This document shows positions 19,738-28,859 of a DNA stretch of 64,000 bases, piece by piece. Both the position numbers and the translations under genes were made by a program. Where the stretch lies: contig CALSQM010000003.1 in NCBI GenBank assembly GCA_943788515.1, positions 23,228 through 87,227 of the forward strand, in the 5' to 3' direction. The DNA comes from an uncultured SAR86 cluster bacterium. GTDB taxonomy: Bacteria; Pseudomonadota; Gammaproteobacteria; Magnimaribacterales; D2472. Under the pieces are notes generated by a model. The model ran no database searches and was not told where the DNA came from. It saw only the letters and a list, made by a program, of their open reading frames with translations. How positions within the stretch are numbered: position 1 is the stretch's first letter; each line of letters opens with the position of its first letter.

Positions 19738-20178
19738 ATGCTTGATTTCCATGATGAAATATCCACATTTCTTCCCCATAGGGAACCATTTTTATTTATT
19801 GATGAAATAAAAAGTATTGATATTGGTAAATCTATTCATTGCGTAAAACACAACTCACCTGAAGAGGATTATTTTAGAGGCCATTTTCCCAATAACCCGA
19901 TTATGCCCGGTGTGCTAATTCTTGAAGCACTAGCGCAAGCTTCTGGTATTTTAGGCTTCAAGACTTTAGAGAAGACTCCAGAAAGCGGATCTTTATATGT
20001 TTTTGCTGGAATAGATAAGGCAAGGTTTAGAAAAAGAGTAGGCCCAAATGATTCCATCGATCTTTTTAGTGCAGTTGTTAATGAAAAAAGGGGCATATGG
20101 AAGTTTGAAACTAGAGCTGAGGTTGATGGTGAGTTAGCTTGCTCAGCAACAATCATGTGTGCGGATAGGAAGGTTTAA
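19738..20178 (+). CDS. fabZ: 3-hydroxyacyl-ACP dehydratase FabZ
   Basis: FabZ dehydrates 3-hydroxyacyl-ACP in fatty-acid elongation and competes with LpxA and LpxD for the hydroxyacyl substrate. The 146-residue hot-dog protein shows [13 protein letters not shown] and the active-site motif [20 protein letters not shown], including the catalytic His and Glu. It lies one base after lpxD and overlaps lpxA by one base. The tight packing suggests balanced synthesis of phospholipid and lipid A enzymes. Confidence 0.98.
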   Translation: MLDFHDEISTFLPHREPFLFIDEIKSIDIGKSIHCVKHNSPEEDYFRGHFPNNPIMPGVLILEALAQASGILGFKTLEKTPESGSLYVFAGIDKARFRKRVGPNDSIDLFSAVVNEKRGIWKFETRAEVDGELACSATIMCADRKV

Positions 20179-20959
20179 TGAGTATTCATCCTTCATCAGT
20201 AATTAGTGATTCTGCCAAAATCGACCCTTCTGTAGAGATTGGTCCATTTTGTATTATTGGAGATGATGTTGAGATTGGGAGCGGATCATCTTGTCCTCAG
20301 TCATTCTGTTTTAAAAGGCCCTACAAAAATAGGTAAAAATAATATTATTTATCAGTTTTCATCAATAGGTGAAGATACTCCTGATAAAAAATATAAAGGT
20401 GAAAAAAGTGAACTTATCATTGGTGATAACAATATTTTTAGAGAAGGTGTTACGGTTCATCGAGGGACCAGCCACGATAAAGGGTTTACAAAAATTGGAA
20501 ATGATAATTTATTTATGGCTTATGCTCATGTTGCTCATGATTGCATAGTTGGGGATAGTAATGTTTTTGCAAATAGCGCTGGTATTGCTGGGCATGTTGA
20601 AGTTGGAAGTTTTGTAACTATTGGTGGTTTTTCTGCCGTTCATCAATTTTGCATTTTGGGTGACTACTCTTTTGTTGGAATGAATTCATCTATCACCATG
20701 GATGTTCCTGCTTATGTAAAAGTAGCATCTAACCCTGCTAGAGTGATTGGTCTAAACTCTGTTGGCATGTCAAGAAATGAATATTTCTTCAGAGTCTATC
20801 AGTCTCATTAAAAAAGCTTATAAATTAGTTTATAAAAAGGGGTACAGGTTAGAAGATGCTATAAATAAGCTTGTTCTGCTATCTGAAGAAAGCGATGATA
20901 AGTTCTTAGATATATTTATTAAATCAATTCAATCCTCTTCCAGAGGCATTTTAAGATAA
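20178..20959 (+). CDS. lpxA: UDP-N-acetylglucosamine acyltransferase LpxA, two frameshifts
   Basis: LpxA performs the first acylation of lipid A synthesis. The ATG at 20178 gives [20 protein letters not shown], typical hexapeptide repeats. The frame breaks near 20285 and resumes as [20 protein letters not shown]. It continues through the catalytic region [20 protein letters not shown] and [14 protein letters not shown], then breaks again near 20787. The C-terminal helical part [18 protein letters not shown] and SSRGILR ends at 20959. Two single-base corrections would give a full-length enzyme of about 260 residues. lpxB follows immediately. Confidence 0.92.
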
Positions 20960-22081
20960 GTGCAAACAAAAAAAACTCTTAGAGTAGGCATCGTTGTTGG
21001 TGAGCACTCAGGAGATCTCCTAGGCTCAGAGCTAATTAAATCTTTAAAAAATGAAAATGATACGGATATTGAACTCTTCGGTATTGGTGGTCCAAAATTA
21101 TCTGAATTAGGTCTTAAATCAGAATTTGATTTTAAAAAAATTAATGTAATGGGGTTAGTTGAGCCTCTTAAAAACTTTAGAGAGTTAAATAAGTTAAGAA
21201 AAAAACTTATAACTTTATTTGAAGATAAAAAGATTGATTATTTTATTGGAGTTGATTCACCTGATTTTAATATAACTATTCATAAACAGCTAAAGAAAAA
21301 AGGTCTTACAAAAAATATCCAATTAGTTAGTCCATCTGTTTGGGTGTGGAGGCAGGGCAGGCTCAAACACATTAGAAATTTTATAGACATAACTATATGT
21401 CTATTTAATTTTGAACATGAATTTTATCAAAAAGAAAATTTAAAAAGTATTCACCTTGGGCATCCTTTCAGCCATCTTGAAAAAGGAAATAAACAGGCTA
21501 TTTACAATAAATATAATCTTGCTGCTGATAAGCATTATGTATCTATTCTTCCAGGTAGTAGAAAATCTGAAATCAATAACTTACTTCCGACTTATATAGG
21601 TTTTATTAAAGAGCATTCAGAAAAATATAGTGATTATGAATATCTCATTCCAGCTGTAGATAATTCATCCATGAAAGATATTAAGAACATGGTACCTCCA
21701 TCACTCCCTGTTCATGTTCATAAAAATTGCTCAAACGAATTTTTATCAGTGTCTGACTATTCAATTGTTACATCAGGAACGGCTACTTTAGAGGCATCTG
21801 TTCTAAGTTGTAACCCAATAATTTGTTATAAAACAAGCTTTATTAATTATGCGATTATTTCAAGAATGCTTAAGATAGATAATGTAGGCCTTCCAAATCT
21901 ATTATTGGAATCAAGAATTTTTCCTGAGTTAATCCAATCAGATTGTAATAAACAAAATTTAATGAAAGAAGCTGAAAAGATGCAACAGGGTTTCTGCTTT
22001 GATGATTATGCATTGAAACTTCAAAACTTGCTTCTTGGTGAGGGTTTTCAAGAAACTGCTAAAACAATTAGACGACTTTGA
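20960..22081 (+). CDS. lpxB: Lipid-A-disaccharide synthase LpxB
   Basis: LpxB joins lipid X and UDP-diacylglucosamine to form the lipid A disaccharide. The 373-residue GT19 glycosyltransferase has the N-terminal VGEHSGDLLGSELI motif, QLVSPSVWVWRQGR and the sugar-nucleotide region SILPGSRKSEI, all typical. The GTG start directly follows the lpxA stop with no gap. Its end overlaps rnhB by 4 bases. This frame is intact and marks the right-hand limit of the damaged stretch. Confidence 0.97.
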   Translation: MQTKKTLRVGIVVGEHSGDLLGSELIKSLKNENDTDIELFGIGGPKLSELGLKSEFDFKKINVMGLVEPLKNFRELNKLRKKLITLFEDKKIDYFIGVDSPDFNITIHKQLKKKGLTKNIQLVSPSVWVWRQGRLKHIRNFIDITICLFNFEHEFYQKENLKSIHLGHPFSHLEKGNKQAIYNKYNLAADKHYVSILPGSRKSEINNLLPTYIGFIKEHSEKYSDYEYLIPAVDNSSMKDIKNMVPPSLPVHVHKNCSNEFLSVSDYSIVTSGTATLEASVLSCNPIICYKTSFINYAIISRMLKIDNVGLPNLLLESRIFPELIQSDCNKQNLMKEAEKMQQGFCFDDYALKLQNLLLGEGFQETAKTIRRL

Positions 22082-22623
22082 CTGAATTAATTGCTGGAGT
22101 GGATGAAGTGGGAAGAGGATCTCTAGCAGGTCCAGTAATTGCTGCTGCTGTTGTTTTAAAGAATAAAATTGAAGGTCTAGATGATTCAAAAAAACTTTCC
22201 AAGACTAAAAGAGAGCAATTAAATCAAAAAATTATTGAGAATTCTTTTTTTGCATATGGCTCTGCTTCTGTTGAGGAAATAGATGATATAAATATTCTAC
22301 AAGCTTCTTTATTGGCAATGAAAAGAGCTATACTTAACTTACCAATTAGGCCTAACAAGGCACTTGTCGATGGAACTCACAAGCCTGAAATTGACATATT
22401 AGTTGAAACTATTATTGGTGGAGATTCTTTGATTGCGGAAATAAGTGCTGCATCAATAATTGCTAAAGTTTATAGAGACGATCTAATGATGAAACAAGAT
22501 ATTATTTACCCAAATTATGGCTTCGGGCAGCATAAAGGCTATGGCACTAAAGCCCATATTGAAAATATAAAAACTCATGGCAGTTGCTTACTCCATAGAA
22601 AATCATTTAAAGGTACATCTTGA
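22078..22623 (+). CDS. rnhB: Ribonuclease HII
   Basis: RNase HII removes ribonucleotides misincorporated in DNA and RNA from hybrids. The 181-residue protein begins with the catalytic motif AGVDEVGRGSLAGPV (Asp-Glu pair plus the GRG that senses the RNA-DNA junction). It also has VDGTHKPEI and the ISAASIIAKVYRD helix. The start is TTG, overlapping the lpxB stop. The end overlaps the dnaE start by 4 bases. The lpxB-rnhB-dnaE order is conserved in gammaproteobacteria. Confidence 0.96.
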   Translation: MTELIAGVDEVGRGSLAGPVIAAAVVLKNKIEGLDDSKKLSKTKREQLNQKIIENSFFAYGSASVEEIDDINILQASLLAMKRAILNLPIRPNKALVDGTHKPEIDILVETIIGGDSLIAEISAASIIAKVYRDDLMMKQDIIYPNYGFGQHKGYGTKAHIENIKTHGSCLLHRKSFKGTS

Positions 22624-25600
22624 GTATGAGGAACTCGTTTTCACATTTAAGAGTTTCTTCAGAATTTAGTATTACTCAGGGGCTTTTAACTATAAATCAA
22701 ATTATCGATAGTGCTGTTAAGCACAATATTCCATCAGTAGCCCTAACTGATAAATCAAATATGTTTGGCCTTGTTAAATTTTTTAATAAATGTGAAGCCG
22801 CTGGTATTAAACCAATATCGGGATCATCTATAAGAGTAGCTTTCGAAGAGGATGATCAGTCTCATGAACTTCTTTGTCTGGCAAAAACAAATCAAGGGCA
22901 CAAGAACTTAATGAGAATAATTTCTTTAGCTCACAATAATTATAATTTCCAAACTCCAATCATTGATTTTGCAAGCTTAACTGAATTAAAAGACGACATA
23001 GTGGTTATATCTGGAGGCAAGGATAGTCATATCTTTAATCTACTTAAAAGAAATAAGACTGAAGATGCTGAAAAACGTATAGACCAATTTCTAAATGCTT
23101 TTGATGATGATTTTGTCTTAGAGGTACAAAGGACTAATAGGCTTGATGAAAATGAATATTTTGCCAATCTACTTCCTTTGTCATCTAAAAAAGGTATTCC
23201 ATTGATTGCAACAAATGATGTCTTATTTTCTAAAGAAGAAGACTTTGATATTCATGAAACAAAAGTATGTATAAATACTGGAAAGACTTTAAATGATCCC
23301 AACAGAGAAAAGCTTTTTTCTAAAGAGCAGTACTTTAAATCCTCAGCAGAAATGGAAGATTTATTTGATGGTTTTGATGAACTTATTTCAAATACTATTG
23401 AAATTTCTAAGAAATGTAATGTGTCTATCCATACTAAGAATTATTTCTTACCGGAATATCCAGTCCCTAAAGAACATGATTTTGATTCTTTCTTGGTAGA
23501 TTTATCTAGCAAGAGACTGGATGTACATATTGACAAATTCGATGATACTAAGATAAAAATCTATTTAGATAGGTTGAGATATGAGCTAGACCAAATAAAG
23601 ACAATGGGGTTTTCTAGTTATTTTTTAATTGTTTATGACTTTATTCAGTGGTCTAAAGATAATGATGTTCCTGTGGGACCTGGAAGAGGTTCTGGCGCCG
23701 GATCTTTGGTTGCATTTGCATTGGGAATCACAACCCTTGATCCACTTGAGCATGGACTTCTTTTTGAAAGATTTCTAAATCCAGAAAGAATATCGATGCC
23801 AGATTTTGATATTGATTTCTGTATGGAAAAAAGAGATAAGGTCATAGATTATGTAAGTAATAAGTATGGTTCTGATGCAGTATCACAGATAGCGACATTT
23901 GGGACTATGGCCGCAAGAGCAGTTGTAAGAGATGTTGCAAGAGCTCTTGGTAAACCATATGCAGTTGGTGATAGGATTTCTAAAATGATCCCATTTGCAC
24001 CTGGAATGACTTTGGACAGAGCTAAGGAGGAGCAGCCAATTTTTGCTCAAGCCTCTAAAAATGATCCAGAAGTAAAAGAAATTGTTGAGCTTGCGTATAA
24101 GTTAGAAGGCATAGCTAGAAATGTTGGAAAACATGCTGGTGGTGTTGTTATCGCCCCAGGAAGTATTTCAGACTTCTGTCCTATTTATAATGATAGGCAA
24201 TCCTCATCCGTGATGACTCAATATGATAAAGATGATGTTGAAAAGATAGGCCTTGTAAAGTTTGACTTTCTTGGTTTAAGAACATTAACAGTAATTGATC
24301 GAGCCGTTAAATCAATAAATGCAACTAAAAATGATAAAGATTTATTAGATTTAGATAAAATTCCTCTTAATGATCCAAAGGTATTTGAATTACTATCCTC
24401 TGGAAAGACTATGGCTGTTTTTCAATTAGAGTCTTCAGGAATGAGAGCTCTTATAAAAAGTTTGAAGCCAACAAAATTTGAAGAAATTACAGCTTTATTG
24501 GCTTTGTATAGACCTGGTCCCCTTAATTCTGGAATGCATACTACTTTTGTAGATAGAAAGCATGGAAAAAGTCCCGTAGTTTATCCTCATGAGCTACTTG
24601 AGCCTGTATTGTCTGAGACATATGGAGTAATTGTTTATCAGGAACAGGTTATGGAGGCTGCAAGAGTTCTGGCTGGTTACTCAATGGGCGAAGCAGATAT
24701 ATTAAGACGTGTAATGGGCAAAAAGAAAATTGAAGAAATGGAAGAACAAAGAGAAATTTTTATTAAGGGTTGTGAAGAAAAGTCTATTCCAAAAAATAAA
24801 GCTGAAAAAATATTTGAGTTAATAGAGCAATTTGCAGAATATGGTTTTAATAAATCTCATTCGGCTGCATATGCTGTGATTTCTTATCAGACTGCTTATC
24901 TAAAGACCTATTATCCTGAGCATTTCATGTCTGCTGTTTTATCAACTGAATTAGGTAATACAGATAAGATTCATGCTTTGATACAAGAATGTAAACGAAT
25001 GGGTATCAATGTTCTTAACCCAAATATTCTATCAAGTGATAAGCGTTTTTTAGTCAATGACAGCCAGGACATAGAGTATGGATTGGGGGCTATAAAAGGA
25101 GTAGCAGATTCTTTTATAAAGCACGTATGTCAGAAAAGAAAAACAGATGTTTTTAAGGATCTCTGGGATTTCTCAAATAAAACTGATATTAAGCTCGGTG
25201 GGAAAAAGTCATTAGAGGCGCTTTCTCAGTCTGGAGCATTTGATAGTATTGCTCCGTCTCGAACAATAGCAATTGCTTGTGTAGAGGATATGCTTAAAGG
25301 AAGTGCAAATGGCTCATCTGCAGAAGTTGCCCAAAATGGCGATTTATTTGCAACCATAAATCATGAATTCGATCCTTATGAAAAATACAAAAACACCTCA
25401 GACATGCCTTTAAGCGAGCTTTTGGCCTTAGAAAAGAAATCACTTGGATATTATTTATCTGGGCATCCGGTAAATGCGATTGAGGGCTCTATTAAGCCAA
25501 TACGATCAAAGAAAATTTCTGATATTAGTCATGACACCAAAAGAGCTTCACTAGTTTGCTTAATTAATAGTGTGAGGCAAATAAAAGATAGAAAAGGCAA

Positions 25601-26066
25601 GCCATTAACTTTTATAAACTTTGACGATGGCACAGGCGTTATGGATGGTGTTGTTGCAGGAGAAGCGTTAGAAAATTGTCATAATATCCTAAAAGAAGGC
25701 CAAATATTAGTTCTAAAAGGTGCTGTCGAAATTGATGACTTTAGATCTAAAGATCTTGGTGATGCAATGTATAGAATGAGAGTTAAAGAAGTCCACATGT
25801 TAGACTCTGAATTACCAAAAAAGGTTTTAAAGGTTATTGTAAATATAGAGAAATCAGAATTATTATCCTTGGATAAGTTTTCAGAGAAATTAGATGAAAT
25901 AGATGCTAGTTTTTGGAAAGAGGGAGTGTGTCAGCTTCATATAAGAGTCTCAACAGATGAGTCTGAGGCTATAATTAATATTGGAGACAATTTTAAGTTT
26001 CTACCAACTTTATCAAATATTAGTTATTTAAAAGAACTATTTGGTAGTGAAGCTTTGGAGATATAA
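22620..26066 (+). CDS. dnaE: DNA polymerase III alpha subunit DnaE
   Basis: The replicative polymerase, 1148 residues. It starts with a PHP domain (HLRVSSEFSITQGLL). The palm carries the catalytic acidic motif MPDFDIDFCME and the third acidic residue in KFDFLGLRTLT. GPGRGSGAGSLVAFALGIT and YGFNKSHSAAYAVISYQTAY are also typical. A clamp-binding-like QNGDLF lies near residue 905, and an OB fold follows (about 985-1065). The annotated start is a TTG overlapping rnhB; an ATG 6 bases later (22626) is equally possible. The intact 3.4 kb frame shows that sequence quality is good here. Confidence 0.98.
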   Translation: MSMRNSFSHLRVSSEFSITQGLLTINQIIDSAVKHNIPSVALTDKSNMFGLVKFFNKCEAAGIKPISGSSIRVAFEEDDQSHELLCLAKTNQGHKNLMRIISLAHNNYNFQTPIIDFASLTELKDDIVVISGGKDSHIFNLLKRNKTEDAEKRIDQFLNAFDDDFVLEVQRTNRLDENEYFANLLPLSSKKGIPLIATNDVLFSKEEDFDIHETKVCINTGKTLNDPNREKLFSKEQYFKSSAEMEDLFDGFDELISNTIEISKKCNVSIHTKNYFLPEYPVPKEHDFDSFLVDLSSKRLDVHIDKFDDTKIKIYLDRLRYELDQIKTMGFSSYFLIVYDFIQWSKDNDVPVGPGRGSGAGSLVAFALGITTLDPLEHGLLFERFLNPERISMPDFDIDFCMEKRDKVIDYVSNKYGSDAVSQIATFGTMAARAVVRDVARALGKPYAVGDRISKMIPFAPGMTLDRAKEEQPIFAQASKNDPEVKEIVELAYKLEGIARNVGKHAGGVVIAPGSISDFCPIYNDRQSSSVMTQYDKDDVEKIGLVKFDFLGLRTLTVIDRAVKSINATKNDKDLLDLDKIPLNDPKVFELLSSGKTMAVFQLESSGMRALIKSLKPTKFEEITALLALYRPGPLNSGMHTTFVDRKHGKSPVVYPHELLEPVLSETYGVIVYQEQVMEAARVLAGYSMGEADILRRVMGKKKIEEMEEQREIFIKGCEEKSIPKNKAEKIFELIEQFAEYGFNKSHSAAYAVISYQTAYLKTYYPEHFMSAVLSTELGNTDKIHALIQECKRMGINVLNPNILSSDKRFLVNDSQDIEYGLGAIKGVADSFIKHVCQKRKTDVFKDLWDFSNKTDIKLGGKKSLEALSQSGAFDSIAPSRTIAIACVEDMLKGSANGSSAEVAQNGDLFATINHEFDPYEKYKNTSDMPLSELLALEKKSLGYYLSGHPVNAIEGSIKPIRSKKISDISHDTKRASLVCLINSVRQIKDRKGKPLTFINFDDGTGVMDGVVAGEALENCHNILKEGQILVLKGAVEIDDFRSKDLGDAMYRMRVKEVHMLDSELPKKVLKVIVNIEKSELLSLDKFSEKLDEIDASFWKEGVCQLHIRVSTDESEAIINIGDNFKFLPTLSNISYLKELFGSEALEI

Positions 26067-26102
26067 TTAAATCTTTTAAAAAAAGATTACATATAAAAAT
26101 TT

Positions 26103-27101
26103 ATGACAGACAAAAAAAGCAAATTATCTGAATATATCCCTCAAAAAGAAAATACTGAGGATCGTAAATTTCTTGAGTTTGAAAAATCAATTCAGGAAGT
26201 TTCTGAAAAAATATCTGCGCTTAAAAATGCAGATATAGATAGCCCTGAATTAAATACTCAAATCTTGGCTCTGCAGAAAAAAAGAGATCAACTTACTAAA
26301 AAGATCTATTCCAAGTTATCTATATGGCAGACTGTTCAGGTAGCAAGGCACCCGCAAAGACCTCACACATTAGATTTTATTAAAAGAATTTTTTCAGATT
26401 TTGACGAATTGCATGGCGATAGACAGTTTGGAGATGATGCAGCAATTGTAGGTGGAATGGCATATTTAGAAAACACACCAGTTATGATTATCGGACATGA
26501 AAAGGGAAGAGAGACAGAGGAAAAGGTTAGAAGAAATTTTGGCATGCCTCAACCAGAAGGCTATAGAAAGGCAAAAAGATTAATGCATTTAGCTGAGCAA
26601 TTTTCTTTACCCGTAATCACATTTATTGATACTGCAGGTGCATATCCAGGAGTAGAGGGCGAAGAAAGAGGTCAGAGCGAGGCAATAGCTAGAAATTTAG
26701 CTGTCATGTCAGAATTAAAAACACCAATAATAGTTGTTATTACCGGCGAGGGCGGCTCAGGAGGGGCATTGGCAATAAGTGTTGGCGATCATTTATCAAT
26801 GCTTGAATATGCAACTTACTCAGTGGCATCACCTGAGGCATGTGCGTCCATAATTTGGAGAACTGCTGAAAAAGCTTCTGATGCAGCAGATGCTATGAAA
26901 GTTTCATCAGGAGAGTTGAAAAAAATTAATATAATTGATGAAATTATTTTAGAGCCATTGGGCGGAGCTCACAGAGACTATGATCTTATTTCACAAAGTA
27001 TTAAAAGCTCAATAGTAAATAATTTATCTAAACTAAGTTCATTATCACCCGATGATTTAGTTAAAAGAAGGTATGAAAGACTCTTAAGAATTGGTTCTTA
27101 G
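26103..27101 (+). CDS. accA: Acetyl-CoA carboxylase carboxyltransferase alpha subunit AccA
   Basis: AccA with AccD transfers carboxyl from biotin to acetyl-CoA, making malonyl-CoA for fatty acids. The 332 residues contain IWQTVQVARHPQRPHTLDFI, the HGDRQFGDDAAIVGGMA region, FIDTAGAYPGVEGEERGQSE and GEGGSGGALAISVGD, all standard crotonase-fold motifs. It follows dnaE after 36 bases and precedes tilS by 3. This is the usual dnaE-accA-tilS order. Confidence 0.98.
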   Translation: MTDKKSKLSEYIPQKENTEDRKFLEFEKSIQEVSEKISALKNADIDSPELNTQILALQKKRDQLTKKIYSKLSIWQTVQVARHPQRPHTLDFIKRIFSDFDELHGDRQFGDDAAIVGGMAYLENTPVMIIGHEKGRETEEKVRRNFGMPQPEGYRKAKRLMHLAEQFSLPVITFIDTAGAYPGVEGEERGQSEAIARNLAVMSELKTPIIVVITGEGGSGGALAISVGDHLSMLEYATYSVASPEACASIIWRTAEKASDAADAMKVSSGELKKINIIDEIILEPLGGAHRDYDLISQSIKSSIVNNLSKLSSLSPDDLVKRRYERLLRIGS

Positions 27102-27104
27102 GTT

Positions 27105-28058
27105 GTGCTGAAAATTAATCTAGAAAATCACTTAAATCTTGATAACAAAATTTATATTGCTTTTAGTGGAGGCAGTGATTCATCCGCTCTGCTTTTCTTA
27201 ATCTCTGATCTTAGAGATAGACATGAGCTTAATTTGGAAGCAATCCATATTAATCACAACTTATCAGATGATAGTAAAAAATGGGAAGAGCATTGCAAGT
27301 CGATTTGTGAAACATTAAATTTGCCTATTAGAATCAGATCTATTCAGATTGAAACTTCAGGTGATGGACTAGAATCTGCTGCAAGAAAAAAAAGGTATAA
27401 AGAATTTGAAAATATTCTAGAAGAAGGCGATCAACTGTTAATGGCTCATCATGCTGATGATGTTGCTGAAACTTTTTTGTTAAGACTTTTTAGAGGTACA
27501 GGATCCGATGGTCTTGGTGGGCCGCAATTAAAAAGATCTGTTGGAAAGGGCACTTTGGTAAGACCACTCTTGGATTGTTCTAAGAAAGAGCTATTAGATT
27601 TTATTAAGCTAAGGGACATTAAATTTATTGAAGACCTCTCTAATTTTGAAGTCAATCAAGATAGAAACTTTGTTAGAAATAGTCTTATTCCTCTAATTGG
27701 TGAGAGATGGAATAATGTCTCATCAAGGATATCTAATACTTCCAAATTACTACAAGAAAGAAATAAAATATTTTCTCAACTATTCTTTTCAAAATACAAA
27801 CACTTGATAGGAACAAAAATTTCAATCAAGGAACTAAAGAAGCTAGACTCATCAACGGCAATAGACATAATTAGACATTCCATTAAAGAAGAAGGGATTG
27901 CTTACCCAAACAAGAAGGTTTCTGAAGAAATTATAAAAGTATTTCTTTTATCAAGTCCTGGGCCTAACGCAGAAGTTAGCTGGTCAAGAACAGATATGGA
28001 TCAGCCAGGTGGCAGGCTATGCAAAAAAGATGGCCATATTGTTATTTTAAAAAAGTAG
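27105..28058 (+). CDS. tilS: tRNA(Ile)-lysidine synthetase TilS
   Basis: TilS puts lysine on C34 of the minor tRNA-Ile so that it reads AUA. The PP-loop IAFSGGSDSSALLFLI binds ATP, and HHADDVAETFLLRLFRG is the second conserved motif. The 317-residue length is shorter than E. coli (about 430), mainly in the C-terminal domain. A GTG at 27105 is the likely start, 3 bases after accA. In an AT-rich genome AUA codons are common (many ATA codons are visible here), so the enzyme should be important. Confidence 0.94.
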   Translation: MLKINLENHLNLDNKIYIAFSGGSDSSALLFLISDLRDRHELNLEAIHINHNLSDDSKKWEEHCKSICETLNLPIRIRSIQIETSGDGLESAARKKRYKEFENILEEGDQLLMAHHADDVAETFLLRLFRGTGSDGLGGPQLKRSVGKGTLVRPLLDCSKKELLDFIKLRDIKFIEDLSNFEVNQDRNFVRNSLIPLIGERWNNVSSRISNTSKLLQERNKIFSQLFFSKYKHLIGTKISIKELKKLDSSTAIDIIRHSIKEEGIAYPNKKVSEEIIKVFLLSSPGPNAEVSWSRTDMDQPGGRLCKKDGHIVILKK

Positions 28059-28085
28059 CTTATATAATATAAAAGGAGACATGAT

Positions 28086-28859
28086 ATGAAATTTGAAACA
28101 TTAGATTTAGTAAAACAAGACAAAATAGCAACAATTACATTTAACAGGCCAGAACTTTTAAATGCTGTTAATGAACAATTTATATGGGACTTTCAAAAAG
28201 CTACCAGTGATGTAAAAGATGATGATAATATAAAAGTACTAATCATAAATGCCTCAGGTAGAGGGTTTTGTGCTGGAGCAGACTTAAGTGAAAGAGAATC
28301 ATCTTGGGAAGGCTCTCAGGACGCTCTTATGAGAGGCTTCAAGCCATTTTTTGAGAATATTATCTCTATGCCTAAGCCGGTTATTGCAGCTGTTCAAGGC
28401 CCAGCAGCAGGTGTTGGAGCTTCAATTGCAATGTCATGCGATTTGCGAGTGATGTCTGAAAATGGGTATATTTTGTCTGTCTTTAGCAATATTGCATTAG
28501 TGCCTGATGGAGGTCTATCATGGTTTTTGCCAAGATTTATGGGATATTCAAAAGCTTACGAGTACGCTATCGAAGCAAAGAAAATAATGGCTGATGAATG
28601 TTTGCATTTTGGAATGGTTAATAAAGTTGTGCCTGAAGAAGAGTTAATGAAATCCACAATGGATTGGGCACTAAGGCTTGCAAAAAGACCATCACAATCC
28701 TTAGCACATACAAAAAAACTCATGAGAGATTCTCTTCACAATGACTATTGGAAAACTTTTTCACATGAAGCAGAGATTCAAAACGGCCTCACAAGAAGCC
28801 CACAAAACTATGAAGCAGTATCAGCTTTTTTTGAAAAAAGAGAGCCTAATTTTGATTAG
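28086..28859 (+). CDS. Enoyl-CoA hydratase/isomerase family protein
   Basis: A 257-residue crotonase-family enzyme. It has the oxyanion-hole motif GRGFCAGADLSERE and the second one in VQGPAAGVGASIAMSCDLRV, near the catalytic turn. Whether it is a hydratase, an isomerase or another crotonase cannot be settled from the sequence; the acidic catalytic residue expected after the second motif is not clear to me. A good GGAG site precedes the ATG. Its 3' end overlaps leuA on the opposite strand by 4 bases. It is not part of the preceding conserved cluster and may belong to fatty-acid or branched-chain catabolism. Confidence 0.85.
   Translation: MKFETLDLVKQDKIATITFNRPELLNAVNEQFIWDFQKATSDVKDDDNIKVLIINASGRGFCAGADLSERESSWEGSQDALMRGFKPFFENIISMPKPVIAAVQGPAAGVGASIAMSCDLRVMSENGYILSVFSNIALVPDGGLSWFLPRFMGYSKAYEYAIEAKKIMADECLHFGMVNKVVPEEELMKSTMDWALRLAKRPSQSLAHTKKLMRDSLHNDYWKTFSHEAEIQNGLTRSPQNYEAVSAFFEKREPNFD

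Noticed and set aside
7853..20959. The broken genes as true pseudogenes or as an example of mass gene decay
   Set aside because: They are essential housekeeping genes, motifs are intact, and similarity continues across every break. Intact tsf, pyrH, skp, lpxD and fabZ are interspersed.
26068..26096. AATCTTTT/AAAAGATT hairpin between dnaE and accA as a terminator
   Set aside because: The stem is almost only A/T and is not followed by a T run. The genes are normally cotranscribed.
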